Source: Temnothorax longispinosus (taxonomy: Eukaryota; Arthropoda; Insecta; Hymenoptera; Formicidae). Taken from it: a stretch of 64,000 bases of DNA. A program made the position numbers and the translations under genes. Position 1 is the first letter of the stretch; each line of letters starts with the position of its first letter. The stretch spans positions 5,952,001 to 6,016,000 of the forward strand of contig NC_092362.1 in the NCBI RefSeq assembly GCF_030848805.1. Reading direction: 5' to 3'. This document shows positions 1-13,631 of this stretch, one piece after another. Under the pieces are notes generated by a model that worked only from the letters and a program-made list of their open reading frames with translations, was not told the DNA's origin and made no database searches.

Positions 1-3000
1 TTCGCTTTATATGTCACGCGCGGTGACGCGCACGCTCGGCATTATTTCCACGGCATTTTCACCAATCCTGACTGCAGCTCTTCTTCATCTGATCTCGGTA
101 CCGTCGTCCTCGGGCCCCCTTTCGGAAAACCGTCCCTTTATTCCAAATGTGTCCGCGATGATAAACGGTTAGCTTCACCGAGTCGTTCAAGGATGGTTTA
201 GAAATTATTAGCCTTGTACACTTTTGCGACGAGAGCGAAGAAAGAAAGAGATTGATGCCGTTTGCAGCGTTATTTTCTTGCGGCATTAACTTCTCGCTCT
301 GTCCCTCGAGATTTTGTATAATCGACAAACATTTATTTGCATTTCTTCCCGAGTTGGATTTTTCTTTCGCAACTTCCGCGAGAAGAAATTAATTGACATT
401 ATCGTGGTAATGAGCTGAACTTATTATTGATCAATAATCATCGCGTCAATTTGTGGTGTTAGAGTAATTACTATTGAGTTAATTAATGTATTTGATGCGT
501 ATATAATTACTAATTTTTTACGCAATTAATTATAATAATTAATATTAATATTATCTCATATTTTAATCTATAAGTGAAGCGAAACTAGTAAACAGCCAAC
601 GGTAACCTAATATCTAATAGACCGGAATAATCAAAATTTATAATTCAGTTAAAATTAAATTTATGTACAGTGTGTGTAGAAATTACTGTCATAAATAAAA
701 CTCTTTCAATTGTTCTGCGAAGACACACGGAAATAAAGCAGTCTTCAGTAATACAATTTATTTATATGCATAGTTTCTATATATAGTTTCTATATATGCC
801 TTTATAATAATAAAATTTTTTAATTATATCTGTAAACGTCCAATAAAACTATATGTCACACCAAAGATGCAAGATAAAGTTATATATGTATAGGTATTTT
901 GCTTTTCTAGTGTTACGTCGACTTCCTCGATGAGTGATGGACAATGGCGTTCTACACGTGTCCAAGTAACCTGACATCCTTCGACAAACAGTTCGTCCAG
1001 CCGTTTAATTTAATCCCAAGAGCGGTAAGATAATCTCTTCAGATACGAGAGTGCGCGATTGAAAACGGCTGAAAATCCCGGGAATCATTATTGCTTGTTG
1101 CCACCGTGACGGCGGAAACTTTTCTCGTAACACACTGCAATCAACGGCCCGTGTCAATTTACATCCGACAGGCGAAGACGCAACGCACGAGCTTACGGCG
1201 TGAATTAGAATACATTGTAATTCGCGACGAAGCGCGAGGAGCGCGCGTTTCGTATGCAAATTTCCAAGTTAGTCTAAGCACCATCTCGAAATTAATTCCT
1301 CACGTGGTCGCGGTCGTCGCACGAGTGGACTGTAATATTACGTGTATGAGCTTTACTATACATATACTGATTACTCGTGAATTGCGAGAACAATGTCCGA
1401 AGCGACCGAAGCAATTCGATAATTAATTTAAATAAATCCGCCAAGAAGAACATATATGCAAAACATTTATTTCGCATATTGTACCTTGACTTTACACACG
1501 TAATATTCAATCTCATGATGAAATCGTGAAGAAGAGAGAGAAAGAGAATTGTTGAAAAGCCATTCGCGGGTAGAAAATAAGACGAGAGATAATCAAAGCG
1601 GGGTCCGTCGATACGCGGAATATTTGCGCGGACTCGTATTTGCAGAAAAAATATTTTTTTAACGCATATCAATTTGCGAGATCCCACGAGTCTGCGACAA
1701 CAATTACGTCCACATTTCAGCCGTATACCCGAATTGAATTTGCATTAAGAAAACATAAAAATTTATCAGAACTTGCGAATATTACGTAATATTTGCGCGA
1801 TATTATGCTCGCGTTGTTTGCCCCTCGCTGATGCCGCGTCGCCGTCCAAGTAATTAATACCGCTAATTTTTTTTCGCGCAACATCACACAGAAATGTGCG
1901 TTGAATGGAAATATCTCAGCTAGTTCTGTCGGCAATAACGATGTTTTATACGGCGTGTTGAAAAAGGACTGTCACAGCCGCGCGCGGCCACGGAAAATAT
2001 ATTTTTCTCGTCCCGGTGGCTAAAAATGAGATAAAAAAATATTTTTTTCACACGTGCGTTATACAGCGAATACGTCACGACGAAAGTATTGTTCTTAGCA
2101 TCATAAACAACGACGACTGTGCTGCGAGGTCGCTTGATCACGCGACATTAATTAACATATTTTTCGTCGTTGCATGTTATTCTTACATTCCGCGATTTTA
2201 TTATGTTAGGATAACAGGTTGCGTTACAAAATATTTACACGTATATCGCAATACATACGTTGTAAAAAGAATGTCTAACATTTCATTTTTTAATTTCCAC
2301 TACTTCTATATATATATATCATGTTAGAAGCGCGATAAAATATAGCCATTAGAATCTTTCGCAAGAAAGACGGGGGATATAGCGAAGAAGCTGCGATAAC
2401 GTGAGAAAAAAAGCTGAAGAAATAGTGACGAGCCTGACGAGCGAAGCAAAGACAATGACGGATAACGAAACGGAAAATGAGAGGAGAAGTAGAAACGAGG
2501 TACGGTATCTCGAGACACTTAAGCTGTCTTCCGGTTGCTAGAACGACTTAATGCACGTTCATGGCGCAGAAAATAGACTACCGATGGCCACGGAGAATAA
2601 CTTCTTAATGAGACGATTTGTCAAGCCGCGACGTATCACCGCTCGATGTAAATGCCGTTGTGCCACTGTATTATGCATCCCCGTCGAAAGCGACTCAATA
2701 AATTGGAACGCGACGCTTTTATTCGATGTCGGATTTATTGCTCGAAAAACTTCATTCTATTAAAAAGTTTCGCAAATACAAGAAATAGAGAAACTTAAAT
2801 AGAAAATATAAACTAATTTGGGAAAATTCAATATCAAAGAGCTCGCCAAGACACGTTAATTTACTCATTTGTTATGCTAAAAACAAAAGAAAAGAAACCG
2901 TACAGAAACGAGAGCTAAATTCTAATCTGAAGAATCATAATGATCTTTCTTTGGAAACTTTAAAGAAAGAAGTAAGCATTTTGAGAAGTTGTGTACCTTA

Positions 3001-4024
3001 ACTCTGACTGCACGCATCTCGCGAAGTAAAATTCGCGGCAACGCCGTCCAGATTGCATGTTTCCTCGGTGCGGAAAATTTTCTGAACATAATTACCCGCG
3101 ATCAGCCGATTTGAAATATCCCCGATTCGCCGCGAGAAAGAGTATTACGATACTTTCGGAAAGTTCATGATCGGAGTGGGAAAACTTTTTAACGTCGCTA
3201 TTCGCAACGAGAAATTTCCGCGACGCGGAAAATGCGAGATCGCGTTTTATTCGTACTATAGTGCTGTGTAATTAATTCGACTAATTGCGAGGGGTTTGGG
3301 GAAGCGAAATAAACGCGTTTTCCAATAGGAGTCTCTAAAGCACAATTGCTCGGTGTAACCGACATGAACGTGAATTATAAAAAAGTTAGTAGATTTATTG
3401 AGTTTATTCCAATTGAGATTAATCCCACTGTTGTTACAATAGAAATTGCAATCAGAATGATGTTACGATAACATACATTTTGCTGCGTGTTAGAATAGAT
3501 ATTATATGGTTAGATATGGTTTGATATAACAATTCGATATAACAATGAAATTAATGGTACGCGGCTTGATGTAATAATAATTAAATAATTTGATACAATT
3601 TCTCATGCAACAGAATTGAATAGCTAAGATTGCCTTAAACGTTTCAAAAATTATGTAAAATTGTCGCGACCTAAAAAGTCCTGCAACTTAAAGTTACAAC
3701 ACGTAACTAGTGGAAAAATTTACCAGTTAGCAAATTTATTGTTATATATATCAATTTGTTGCGACAACGCTAACCGGGTTACATTCGCACAATCCATACG
3801 CACTCTAAAAAAATCATGATTAAGCATTTCGGCAAGCAAATGCATTATGTTATAAAACTCAAAGTAAAACATTGAAACATTTCGAAACCTACTTTGTCAA
3901 CGATGAAAGCAGAGAAAGTGGATCGAGACCACATTCAAAAACTCCCTATCAGTGCGAGAACTTGTGAGATTCCGGCAACAATGTAACTATACCTGAAGAC
4001 TGCAACTAATTTTAAAGTAAGTCC

Positions 4025-4111
4025 TTTTATCAGTAAACATTGAGTGAACGAACATTCGTGCAAAATTTTATGAGAAATTAAGCGGAATTATTTTCTAAGT
4101 AGAATCCTATA
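4025..4111 (+). repeat. Left arm of a long inverted repeat pair
   Basis: This segment, containing CAGTAAACATTGAGTGAACG and GTGCAAAATTTTATGAGA, recurs almost unchanged in reverse complement at about 5761-5855. A shorter third copy, in the same orientation as this one, lies at 4884-4925. The pair could be the terminal repeats of a non-autonomous DNA element of about 1.8 kb, or of a roughly 970-bp element using the third copy as its left end. No transposase is visible between them. Confidence 0.6.
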
Positions 4112-4883
4112 CGAAAACAATGATATACAGATGTAATTTCGTTTTTTCTAAAAAGAACGTCTTTCATATAGAAATCTTATAATGATAATCCGAGATCTAT
4201 AGACTATCCAAACGCGTAGTCGTGTGAAGTGATGAGATTTGCGTATTTGTCTACTTTTAGTTAACGAAATCTTGTTTTTATATTATGCAAGACAATTACC
4301 GCGATTGCACGATCTCACCTGATTTCGTAAAATTTACTTTATGCAGTCTACTTTGTATTTAATCACGTTACAACTTCAATGCTTTGCTTACGATATAATC
4401 ATGTATCAAGTATTTTCTCGTGTTTCTTTGTTCTGTCGCGGTATAGCGCAAAACAATGAATTTATTCCACTTTTGAACATTTACCTTTTACAATCTCGTT
4501 AAAATACGCGGTAATTAAATTAACTTTCCTGCTAGGAAAATGTTGCGCAGCCGAGAAAATTCAAGCTTATTCTACTTTTGTGGATATTCTAATGCAGAAT
4601 ATTAAGAGAAGAGATTAAAAATTTTGCAGGACGCGTAATACAACACTTACGGAAATGAAAGTATTTTAACTGACATGTGAGACATTCTTCTGTCTCATCT
4701 CATTCAAGAACTCCGGAAACGTATTTTTAATTAATATCGAGATTTTTAGAAGACAGAAAGTTTTTTCTGTAGATTTTAATGAGCTTACTTTTCCAAATTG
4801 CCTTGAATCTCAAAAAATGAAAATTATATTACATGTATATACATATATGTATATATTATATATACTATAAATTGTAATTTCTT

Positions 4884-4925
4884 TAATAAACATTGAGTGA
4901 GCAAACATCTGTGCAAAATTCTCTC
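4884..4925 (+). repeat. Third, diverged copy of the same terminal repeat
   Basis: The sequence TAAACATTGAGTGAGCAAAC followed by GTGCAAAATT matches the 4025 arm with a few changes and then diverges. Its presence suggests nested or tandem insertions of one family. Confidence 0.5.
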
Positions 4926-5760
4926 GGGAGAGACTCGGAGTTCCAAAGAGCTCCTAAGACGAACCTTAACAGAGAATCCCGTTGTGCCTGGAGCGGCACA
5001 ACATAATTTGTGACAGCAACGGGGTCGCCAAGACATCCAAGAGAGATTATAGAGGTATTTCCAGTAAGACAGTCCAAACATCTGGGAAGGATTACCAAAA
5101 TATCCCAGAAAACATTTTTATACTGCAAGAAGTGAAGGCACATTGTCAATAGAGAACCATAGAAACGTTCCCTACAACCCAAAAATCTCCGGAGACAAAG
5201 TCAGGAAGCACGTATAAAAAAGTCGACGTGAAATATTCACGCAACCGTCAAGCAATCAGCTGATAGCGATATTTGAGGCGCGATATTTGACATTGACCTG
5301 CACCCACACCTCCTCAACTACCGAGCAGACTCAGCAACGGACAGCTGACCATGCAGGCTGAATGCGATAAGCCGAGGAAAAAACGCTAATCGCACTCCTA
5401 CTATAAGTCAAAAATTTTCTTGAAAAGCAGCGTGAATGTCGGAGGGATCGAGTTGACCCGTATAGAATACATCGTGTGGCTATTAAGTAAATCAGCACAA
5501 CTTTCAATCGATAAACTGAATTCAGTGAATCCGATACAAGCAGCAACCGGAGTGACCCGCGATATTCGCGATAACAGGCGCAGTTTTTTATTTATACTGT
5601 CATTCGAACGAAAATATGTCCGAAACGGAATCTCACATCACAATATTGATAGGCCAGCAATATCCCCTGATCAACCGGATATAACAACTCGCTCCCTGCT
5701 AATGAAAATAATGACAGAGTAAACGCTAGACTCTCGAGACTAGACGTTAGTCAGCCTCCT

Positions 5761-5855
5761 AGTATATAGAATCACACTTAGAAAAGAATTCCGCCTAATC
5801 TCTCATAAAATTTTGCACGAATGTTCGTTCACTCAATGTTTACTGATAAAAAAAA
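5761..5855 (-). repeat. Right arm of the long inverted repeat pair
   Basis: The reverse complement matches 4025-4111 with scattered substitutions, including the CATTGAGTGAACGAACAT core. The interior (4926-5760) has only short open frames without family resemblance. Confidence 0.6.
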
Positions 5856-6107
5856 TTTACTTTCGTATATTCCTCTGGATATTCAAACAAGATATTAGAA
5901 AAAAACTGCAAAATGTAAAAATTTAAGTACATTATTTTAAAATAGTTATATATCCAGACCATAGTCTTTTAAGATATAATGAAATTAATTTGATTATTTT
6001 TTTAATAACATCGTCACAGTAAATAACAGTAGGTAAACTAATGAATCCAGTAATCAATAACGTTTTAATTTCCGTTTTGTTTTGATTTCAGTAGACCTCC
6101 GGAATCG

Positions 6108-6149
6108 CTCTCTCTCTCTCTCGTTCTCTCTCTTTCTCTGCTGCTCTCT
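6108..6149. repeat. CT-rich simple repeat
   Basis: An interrupted run of TC dinucleotides just after a TTTGATTTCAG. It could be read as a splice acceptor followed by a CT-rich stretch, but no matching donor follows, so it is listed only as a simple repeat. Confidence 0.7.
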
Positions 6150-8424
6150 GGTAAAATAATATACGAATAAAAAATATATTTTTTATCCAATTGTAACTTG
6201 TCTATGTGGTGATCGTGTGCAACAGCAAAGGGAAACATTATCGCGGAATAAATGGTGCAAAACGCGCTGACAATGTCTCGACCGTTTACCTACAGAAGCG
6301 TCATCCACGCAGAAAGATTTTGCCGATCGATGTAATCTATTCCAACCAGCTATCGAGTTAGCGTAAAATTCGCACGATGATTCTCCCTCTCCCGCACCCC
6401 CTTACTCGGTTCTTCCGCTCGCAACCCTCGTTCTCTTTCCCTCGTTCTCTTTTTCGTCTTTCTACCCTTTAACGGGGATCCACCGCTGCCGATCGAGGTC
6501 AGACACTTGGATTTCACACGATTTATAATGCAGCCCTTTCGAATAGGATGGAATACGAAAGAGAGCACGAACCATCAGAAATACGATCATCATAAGTATA
6601 CGCGAATTCGTTGCGAATATTCTCGCACGCACCATAAAAACCCCCGAAATCAAACAAAACACTAACGCCTACGACTACTTATAATCCTCGATTAATTATC
6701 AATTTAAAGAAGCTAGTTTCTTATATAAAAAATATTAATATACCATTTCAAACAAGTAATATATATGTATAAAATTCAGGAAGAATATTTAAGATTACTT
6801 CGTACTTTACAAATTATCAATTCATGTGCGTGTAAGAAACAAAAAGCAATTCTCCAGAAAGCCATTCTTACATCAAACAAAACAAATTAGAAAATAATTA
6901 TAAAATTGCACTTTCTCAATTTGTAGTTTTCAAAATTAGTAAAATTTAATATCTACGATTTTTCTCAAGTTTCCTTATTTAATCTTATTAAAAATCTTGT
7001 TTCTTATTATAGATATTAAAAAATTAATATTTTTAATATCAGAAAAATGTAACAAATTTCATTTTTTTTTATACCTATTCTCTTTCATATATGCAATTCG
7101 TTATATCAAGAATGAGATATTCCACTTATTATCATGATAAACGCCATTACAATTTCTTCAAGATGTAAACCATTACAAGCAATTTTAATAAGATTACATT
7201 ATAAGCAATTTCAACAAGAAAATACTCGGCAAGTTTCAAAACGTTGGACGGTTTAGAACGAGAACGTGTTTACCCCAGTACACTAACCCTAACAACCCCC
7301 GATAATGCCTCGACCGGAGCCGACCGCAACAGCAGACGTCGAGTTTGGCATTACAGGGGCGAAATCCCGTCAAACCAATCACGGCCCGGCCCATGGCTAT
7401 GAGATGTCCTTCAATCACTTTCCTACCCTCCTCATCCATCGCCGGTACCCGCATTCTCCCCTAAATTGCCCCCGTCGTTTGCGTTTGATATGTACTTGTA
7501 GTGTAATTTACTGAAAAAAAGCACTTACAAGTAAACCAGTAATAGACTTGACAGGGAAATATCTATGATAATTTAACTTTCTGCTTTATTGCGATAGATT
7601 TCCCAAGAGGAAAATATTTAATATTAAAATAACGTTAATTTTAGGCATATTATATGTCTAAATGTACGCCTACAGGCGTATGTTTTGGTAAAATTCCATT
7701 AATTTTCACGACATGATGAAAGATCGATAGAAATAAATATCGATAACAAGTTTACATGTAGAAAACACACATTTAACATAATTTTTGGTATTTTTCTCAT
7801 TTCAAGTTAAACATTTGTAAGTTTAATTTCATGTATGAGTTGTGTAACATATGATACAATAAAAACCAAAGTTTATCTTAACGTCTGGAAGAAACGTTAT
7901 ACAGTTTAAGAAATTTATGTTTTCAAGAGGTAACTATAATGTCTTACACAGTCCATTCTTTTTACTTTTATGTGACCCAATTAAAAGACCATGCATAAAA
8001 TTAACTCCGTCGCAACGCGTTGTTTTATGCTAATTATTTTATGTGCGCGTAGCAACTCCAACTTCACTATAATTAAACTTTAAAGAGAGAAAGACACTGA
8101 GTTTACCGTGGAGTTGAAAATTATAATCGTCGTCTTAAAGACGTTTACGGGTATACGCCGGGAAATAAGTATAAAAGAAGTAACCGGAAATGGGACGTAA
8201 GAATAGCGGAGAGAATAGGACCCGACAGAATATTCCACTTCGTGGCCTGTTGGTTAAATGAAGCAAGCGCTTTGAGGGTAATGCGATGGCTGGGGATGCC
8301 GTTGCGAGGCGTGTTGCAACGCATACGAAATAACAAAATGCATGCATGCATTTGTTATAGTGTGTGCATAGTGTGTGTAACTAGTAATTTTTTCAAAACT
8401 GAACAATATGTTCGTTCCGCGTAA

Positions 8425-8535
8425 TATTAGTAATATTAGTAATATTTTTAGTAATTTTTATATAATCAAGAAAAATATATTTTATATACTTTTCTTGATT
8501 ATATAAAAAATACTAAAAATATTACTAGTATTACT
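8425..8535. repeat. AT-rich inverted repeat (hairpin)
   Basis: Arms of about 45 bases containing TATATAATCAAGAAAA and its complement, with the TAGTAATATTTTTAGTA / TACTAAAAATATTACTA pair outside it, surround a short loop near 8480. It may be a small palindromic MITE; no clear target duplication was found. Confidence 0.6.
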
Positions 8536-8717
8536 AAAAATGTAAAGTATAATATATGTATATAATAAAATATTTATATACGTGTGTCAATACGTACAAA
8601 GTTCCTTTTTTCGCTGCTATAGGAAAAATATATTGAAGAAAAAAAGAAGCGGATTTAATTAAAAAATATTTCTAAATTACATATCTAAGTTGGGTAATAT
8701 ACATCTTTCTTTTTTGG

Positions 8718-8872
8718 GTGAACTTAACGCACCATATTTTCAAATTCGATTGTTTTTGTAATTAATCATCGGAACTATTTAAAATACTTATCTAGAACTC
8801 TGGAACTATTCAAAAGAAAGTCAGAACTCTAAAAAAACTTTTAGATTTTTAGGTATGGTGTGCCAAGTTCAC
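8718..8872. mobile_element. Possible MITE, about 155 bp, with 19-bp terminal inverted repeats
   Basis: The left end GTGAACTTAACGCACCATA is matched in reverse complement by the right end (8854-8872), with two differences. The interior is AT-rich, with repeated AGAACTCT-like and GGAACTATT motifs. There is no coding sequence, and the target duplication is not clear. Confidence 0.45.
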
Positions 8873-10240
8873 AGAACCGAAATAACTTCTTTTTAATGTC
8901 TTGTCTGTGACTAATATTCTCGCGTTCGATAAAATAAACACTGATACGTACTTGAATACTTCTTGAAAGAAAATCGGCAAATTGTTAAGGTACGTCTTCG
9001 ATTTGAATACCTCGCGATGCTACGATTTTCCCGGATAGCATTATAATTATCGCAAATGAAGTGACCATGTCGCTGCAGTTCTCTAGTTTTCGGTAGCTGA
9101 TTATAAAGTTTGTGTTAGTACCATAATTGCGGCGTCGTAACAAGTCTGACGAAGTACATGGGAAGCAAAACAAATACCTACACACACAGAAGTTGCAATG
9201 CCTGTAACTAATTACGAGCAGGAAATTAATCCTTTAAAAGCTTCTGCTCCTTTTAGAGCTTGTTACGTCTTTGCGTAATCTTCTTACGGAGTTTCAATAA
9301 TAATAACATATATAGCTTATAGAGAAATCGTTATTTGTACTCACTCACGCTTTGTGTAAAAATCTATTATGTTATACTACCGTAAATTTTATAATTTGCA
9401 ATAATATAATATTATAATAATTATTTATTATATATACCAATAAAAGCAACATAGATGTCAGTTACTTTAGTACGCGCGAGTTATAAATTATAATTAGTTA
9501 GTTAATAACATAATTAACTAGCAATTATGTAGTTAAATATTGTGATTATTCAGGTAATTATTGTAGTTAACAAATAATTCATGTATTACATCTGTAGTTA
9601 TTATTATAATGAGGTGGTTATTAATTGAGCTTTAAATTCGTGCAATATAAATATTCGATGTAAAACTTACTTAATTTTTAATAGGATTAAATCACTACCA
9701 ATAAAATTGTAAAATCCAAAGTATATTCTATGAAAATATTATGAGATGTGAATTTATATAAGTAAAATCTAATATATTTAATATATTTTACTCAACCTAT
9801 CTAATAATAACTACAATAAAGATAATTAAATATTTATTAAAATCTATTTTATAATATTATCATGTCAAATATATTTTTCAATCGTAGCAAAATAAGACAA
9901 CAAAAAATTAAAACTAACGTGGATTTCGTATCAGTTTGAATCTTGTCACAAATAAAAGTTTTATCTTTAACGGGCAAGAAACTTTTTGTATCCGCAAAAA
10001 GGCACAACAAAAATGCAATAAATGCTTCTGACAGGAAAGAGGATAAAAGATGAAAGGCCCGCTATTGGCGCGAAATGGGAACGGATGAATTGATTCGTCC
10101 ATTCTGGACGATACTTGATCGATTATCGAAATAATGAACGTCGGTTTCCGCGACATGAAGAGCCCATTGCAGTGCATTCAACACCGGGAAGACTGCGGCG
10201 GGCTATTAATATGGTTGCATGGGCTTTTTTTCTGTTACAG

Positions 10241-10288
10241 ACCGGCCTCGTGAATGAACGCGAGATGGACGTCTGAATCGAAGCCGTC
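10241..10288 (+). other. 5' UTR part of the first coding exon
   Basis: A strong 3' splice site (a run of T followed by CTGTTACAG) ends at 10240, so transcription begins further upstream and at least one untranslated exon is spliced to this one. The reading frame of the start codon is closed by TGA at 10274-10276, which supports ATG 10289 as the start. The upstream exon could lie anywhere in 1-10200 or outside the window. Confidence 0.6.
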
Positions 10289-10352
10289 ATGGCCCCGTTT
10301 CTATTGATCCTGCCGTTGCTGGCATCGCTGCGCTACCTGATACAGCCGATCG
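10289..10352 (+). CDS. Dpr-family gene, coding exon 1: signal peptide
   Basis: This exon encodes residues 1-21, starting MAPFLLILPLLASLRYL, a hydrophobic secretory leader. The ATG is the first in its frame after an upstream stop. The exon ends in phase 1 at a good donor (CG then GTAAGC), which fits the acceptor of the next exon and makes a GAC codon (Asp22). Nothing after 10352 in this frame is conserved, so the longer open frame running to 10486 is intron read-through. The exon is short and leaders are poorly conserved, so confidence rests on the splice signals, the phase and its place upstream of the Ig exons. Confidence 0.75.
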
Positions 10353-13300
10353 GTAAGCGATGCTCCTCTTCAACGTCGGTTCACCGGAAAAATGCAACGG
10401 CATCGCGAAAAAGCGAGCGCCTCGTGCAACTTGAATCCCTCGCTTTCAGAAAGCCCCTTAGGAAGCCCCGCGTTTGGTCGACTTGAGTCGATAATCAATT
10501 GACACGTTAAACAAATTACCGTGATTAACGATCGTTCGCTCGCTCGCGTTACTCGAGCCAATAATAAGACCAGGATTAACAAGTACCTACACGAACACTT
10601 TTAACTCATGAATACGTGTAAAATGTTCTTTCACAATATTTCTAAAAATTATTACAAATTACGATAAAAATATATTCAAGAATGATAATAATAATTACTT
10701 AAATTTATTGATATATAATTATATAGAAAGCTTCTTGTGCGATATTGTCAACTCCCTTTTTTTGTACGTATTATATAGTCTATGTAATTGTAGGACTAAA
10801 CGGAGTTTTAGTGCTCATTAATCGTCCAGGAATAATCTTCAACAATCTTTCTATTTACACGAACGGTTATATTACCACTTACGTATGATCGTAGAGAGTA
10901 TTAATGGAGAATACGAATGATATCGACCAACCTTTGATAACTATCGAGATGCTTCCGATAGGGGATTTAAGCAGCCCCTCTCGTATTCGTGAAACGGAAC
11001 TCCGTTGTTTCCCTTCTGCGATTTATGGTCTTCGTGCGCTAACGAGTTCCTCTCTCATGTGATAAGAATCGTCTCGATAACGGTTAATAGCTAGAACAAG
11101 AGGCAAAGAAAAAGAATTAAGGAGGAAAGAAGATAAATAGGAGCAGAGAAACTAAAAATATCGACAGGCATATCATTTCTCGCTTTATCACTGCTCGAAA
11201 GCAAATAATTGACACACCATAAACCGATTTCTGTTATTGGAAAAGAGAGAGAAATGGATGTACACATATCTTCATAAATTAATAACGCAATCGTAAAGTA
11301 TGCGTGAATATTTACACAGAATTTATTGTCACAATTTTTTAAGTCTAACAAAGTAAAAAGAACTTACAGTTTAAATTTTAAACTATAAGTTCTCTTTACT
11401 TTGTTTCGTATCGTTATAATCGTGCGATATTTTTTGAAGGAAAATCAAAGCTTGGAGATATATGAAACATATTTTTATCTTTTTTAATATAACACAAATA
11501 AAAATAGAGATAAAAATTTTCTCGGGTATACGTATTTCATATAATTCGCACGCGCATGATAGATTTCTGTACCATTTTGACCTGGATGTTAAAATATTAT
11601 AAAGCTAGCTGAAATTGTATTCTTATTGATCCATTGTGCATTTTCGGCATTATTTCCATGCTCAAATCCAACCGACCGTAAAGCAAAAGTTTCACGAATA
11701 CGAGCAGTCGAATTATACGCGTTAAACCGTGAAAACGTCAGTTCCATCTATTTTATTATTCTTTACGTACCTCACGGTTCATCGAGCGCGAATAAGAGCG
11801 GAAATACCAAATAGCGTGCCGCAACTTGCACACTATATTACATTGTCTTGGTTACGTTAACATGGATTTATCGCAACGCGCAAAATTCAGAACGAAAGTG
11901 CGCCTTAGCACACATTTTCGTGAATACAGCGTATATATGAAAACCGCAACGAAAACAAACGCTTTTAGTTGCAAGACGTTGCTAGTTAATTTACGGTGCG
12001 AAGATCCTGGCACTTGCATAAGACAGAGACGCCTAACATCGAACAAAGCGAGACCACAGGCCATTTGAGCAGTTAAATTTTAATCGGCTAATTATAATTT
12101 TTCACGCTAAGCTTGGCGATTAAAAGATTAATTAGAAATATTGGCTCGAATTTCGGTTACACAAATTAGATCGAGAGAAGAAGACAAAGAGAGAAGGCAG
12201 AGAAAGAGAGATATTTCCTTCTTCAATCAAATAAAGATCGTTAAATCTTTAGCAATCTCTTAATTCTCTTGTTCTATATTCATTAGCTAGAGATGGCTGT
12301 CAAATCGTTTTTACTTTTAACGAGCTATTAGTTTTAAATGGATAGTCATTGGACATTCGTTATAACAAGAGAATTCGGTAAAAGTTCACGTAGAGTCTGC
12401 GAGTGGAAAGATTTTGAAGTGGAGAGGACAAGAATGTATTGAGTGTCCTAATCATTTTCGAGAGTTTAGAAACGGATGTTTGTTTAATAAAAATGTATTG
12501 CTAAATTTGCTAGGTATAATTCTTCAATAATTAAAAATTTGTTAAAGATAGACAAGATTTGCGGTAAAGAATATTGAAAAAGGATTGAAAGGATTCTTTT
12601 TACACAACAATCCTTTTTATATGATTTTGATTACAAAAATAATTCTACTTTCCGTTATAAAAATAAAACTCTTGTATTATAGATAACATGATTGCGTATT
12701 GATAAAATATATTCGTGTATACTCGGAAAATGAATATTTTCAACATTTTACACTATCTCTGCATTCTATTAATAATAAATTACAATAACGTGTGCGTTAT
12801 ATAATCAGCGAACATCTTTCCTCCGTTGGACGCCGCTTCAAATTTCATAACATTTGAACGAACGGAAAATTATTGCGTAAAAGGATGATTAATGTAATTA
12901 TCACATTTATATAGTAATTCGCGCAAATAATAATGGCTAATTTTTAAACGCGTTCATAATACTCGAAATTTGACACATGCTATTTATTTTATTTGTTGAA
13001 ATTATGATGTTATTTAAATACAAAACAAATATAATCTGAAATATAACATCCAAATATAAGTACAATGTGAATGTCAACGGGTATGTGTTTTATAAAAATT
13101 TCATTGTTAATGAATACGAGTAATTATTATGCGCTTTTTCAGTGATAGATTTTACCATAATCTCTCTCTTCAGCAAGAAGATGCGCAATTTTTCATGCAA
13201 TTTAAATTTACATGATACTTTTAACGAAAGCTTTGTGTTAGTTCGTGTCGAAAGATTTTAGCGAAAAAATTATGTTGTAAAGATATATTAAAAGATTTTT

Positions 13301-13494
13301 AATATAATTTTCTCCTCAATTAAATGCGATCTTGCCTCAGCAAAAATCGCGTAGCTTAAATCACTTATTAAGTAACAAATAAAATAATAAAATTTTAATA
13401 GTAGCTCTGCGTAAATGGTTTTCTAAAAATAAGTACAATAAGTCCAATAAGAAATAAATAAAATAAGTACAAGTTCTCTACTGAATTTTTATAG
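10353..13494 (+). other. Intron 1 of the Dpr-family gene
   Basis: A GT-AG intron of 3142 bases interrupting codon 22 after its first base. Its donor is GTAAGC and its acceptor TTTTTATAG. It is AT-rich and holds one small hairpin (11348-11404). I see no further exon in it. Confidence 0.75.
11348..11404. repeat. Short palindrome in intron 1
   Basis: The left arm ACAAAGTAAAAAGAACTTA and a matching inverted right arm enclose a palindromic TTTAAATTTTAAA centre. The hairpin is about 57 bases with few mismatches. Function is unknown. Confidence 0.55.
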
Positions 13495-13631
13495 ACGGCG
13501 CAATTGAAGGCGGATCGACAAAGGAAAGCGACCTGATTGATCCTCGCGCGAGGCCGGAATTCATCAAGAGTGTTTTAGCGCAAACCGGCGGAAACGCGCT
13601 GCTACCCTGCCAATTCAACAGTCCTGGAATA
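13495..13631 (+). CDS. Dpr-family gene, coding exon 2: N-terminal half of Ig domain 1
   Basis: This exon encodes residues 22-67. It has an acidic linker (GGSTKESDLIDP) and then the first Ig strands, PEFIKSVLAQTGGNALLPC, which include the first Ig1 cysteine (Cys60). It begins after TTTTTATAG (acceptor ending at 13494) and ends in phase 0 at GGAATA with donor GTAAGT. The sequence stops partway through the Ig fold, and the missing Trp and second Cys are supplied by the exon at 42008, across a 28-kb intron. The loop after Cys60 (QFNSPGI) is a little shorter than I expect for fly Dprs. No long open frame marks this exon; it was found from the Ig motif and splice sites. Confidence 0.88.

Larger units (their letters stand above)
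1..10240. other. Region upstream of the Dpr-family coding exons
   Basis: No coding exon could be supported here. Two patches (roughly 900-1300 and 2960-3300) are richer in GC and CpG than the AT-rich surroundings. The region holds an inverted repeat pair (4025/5850), a CT-rich tract (6108-6149), an AT-rich hairpin (8425-8535) and a small inverted-repeat element (8718-8872). The promoter and 5' UTR exon of the Dpr gene may lie here, but no core promoter stands out. Confidence 0.5.
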
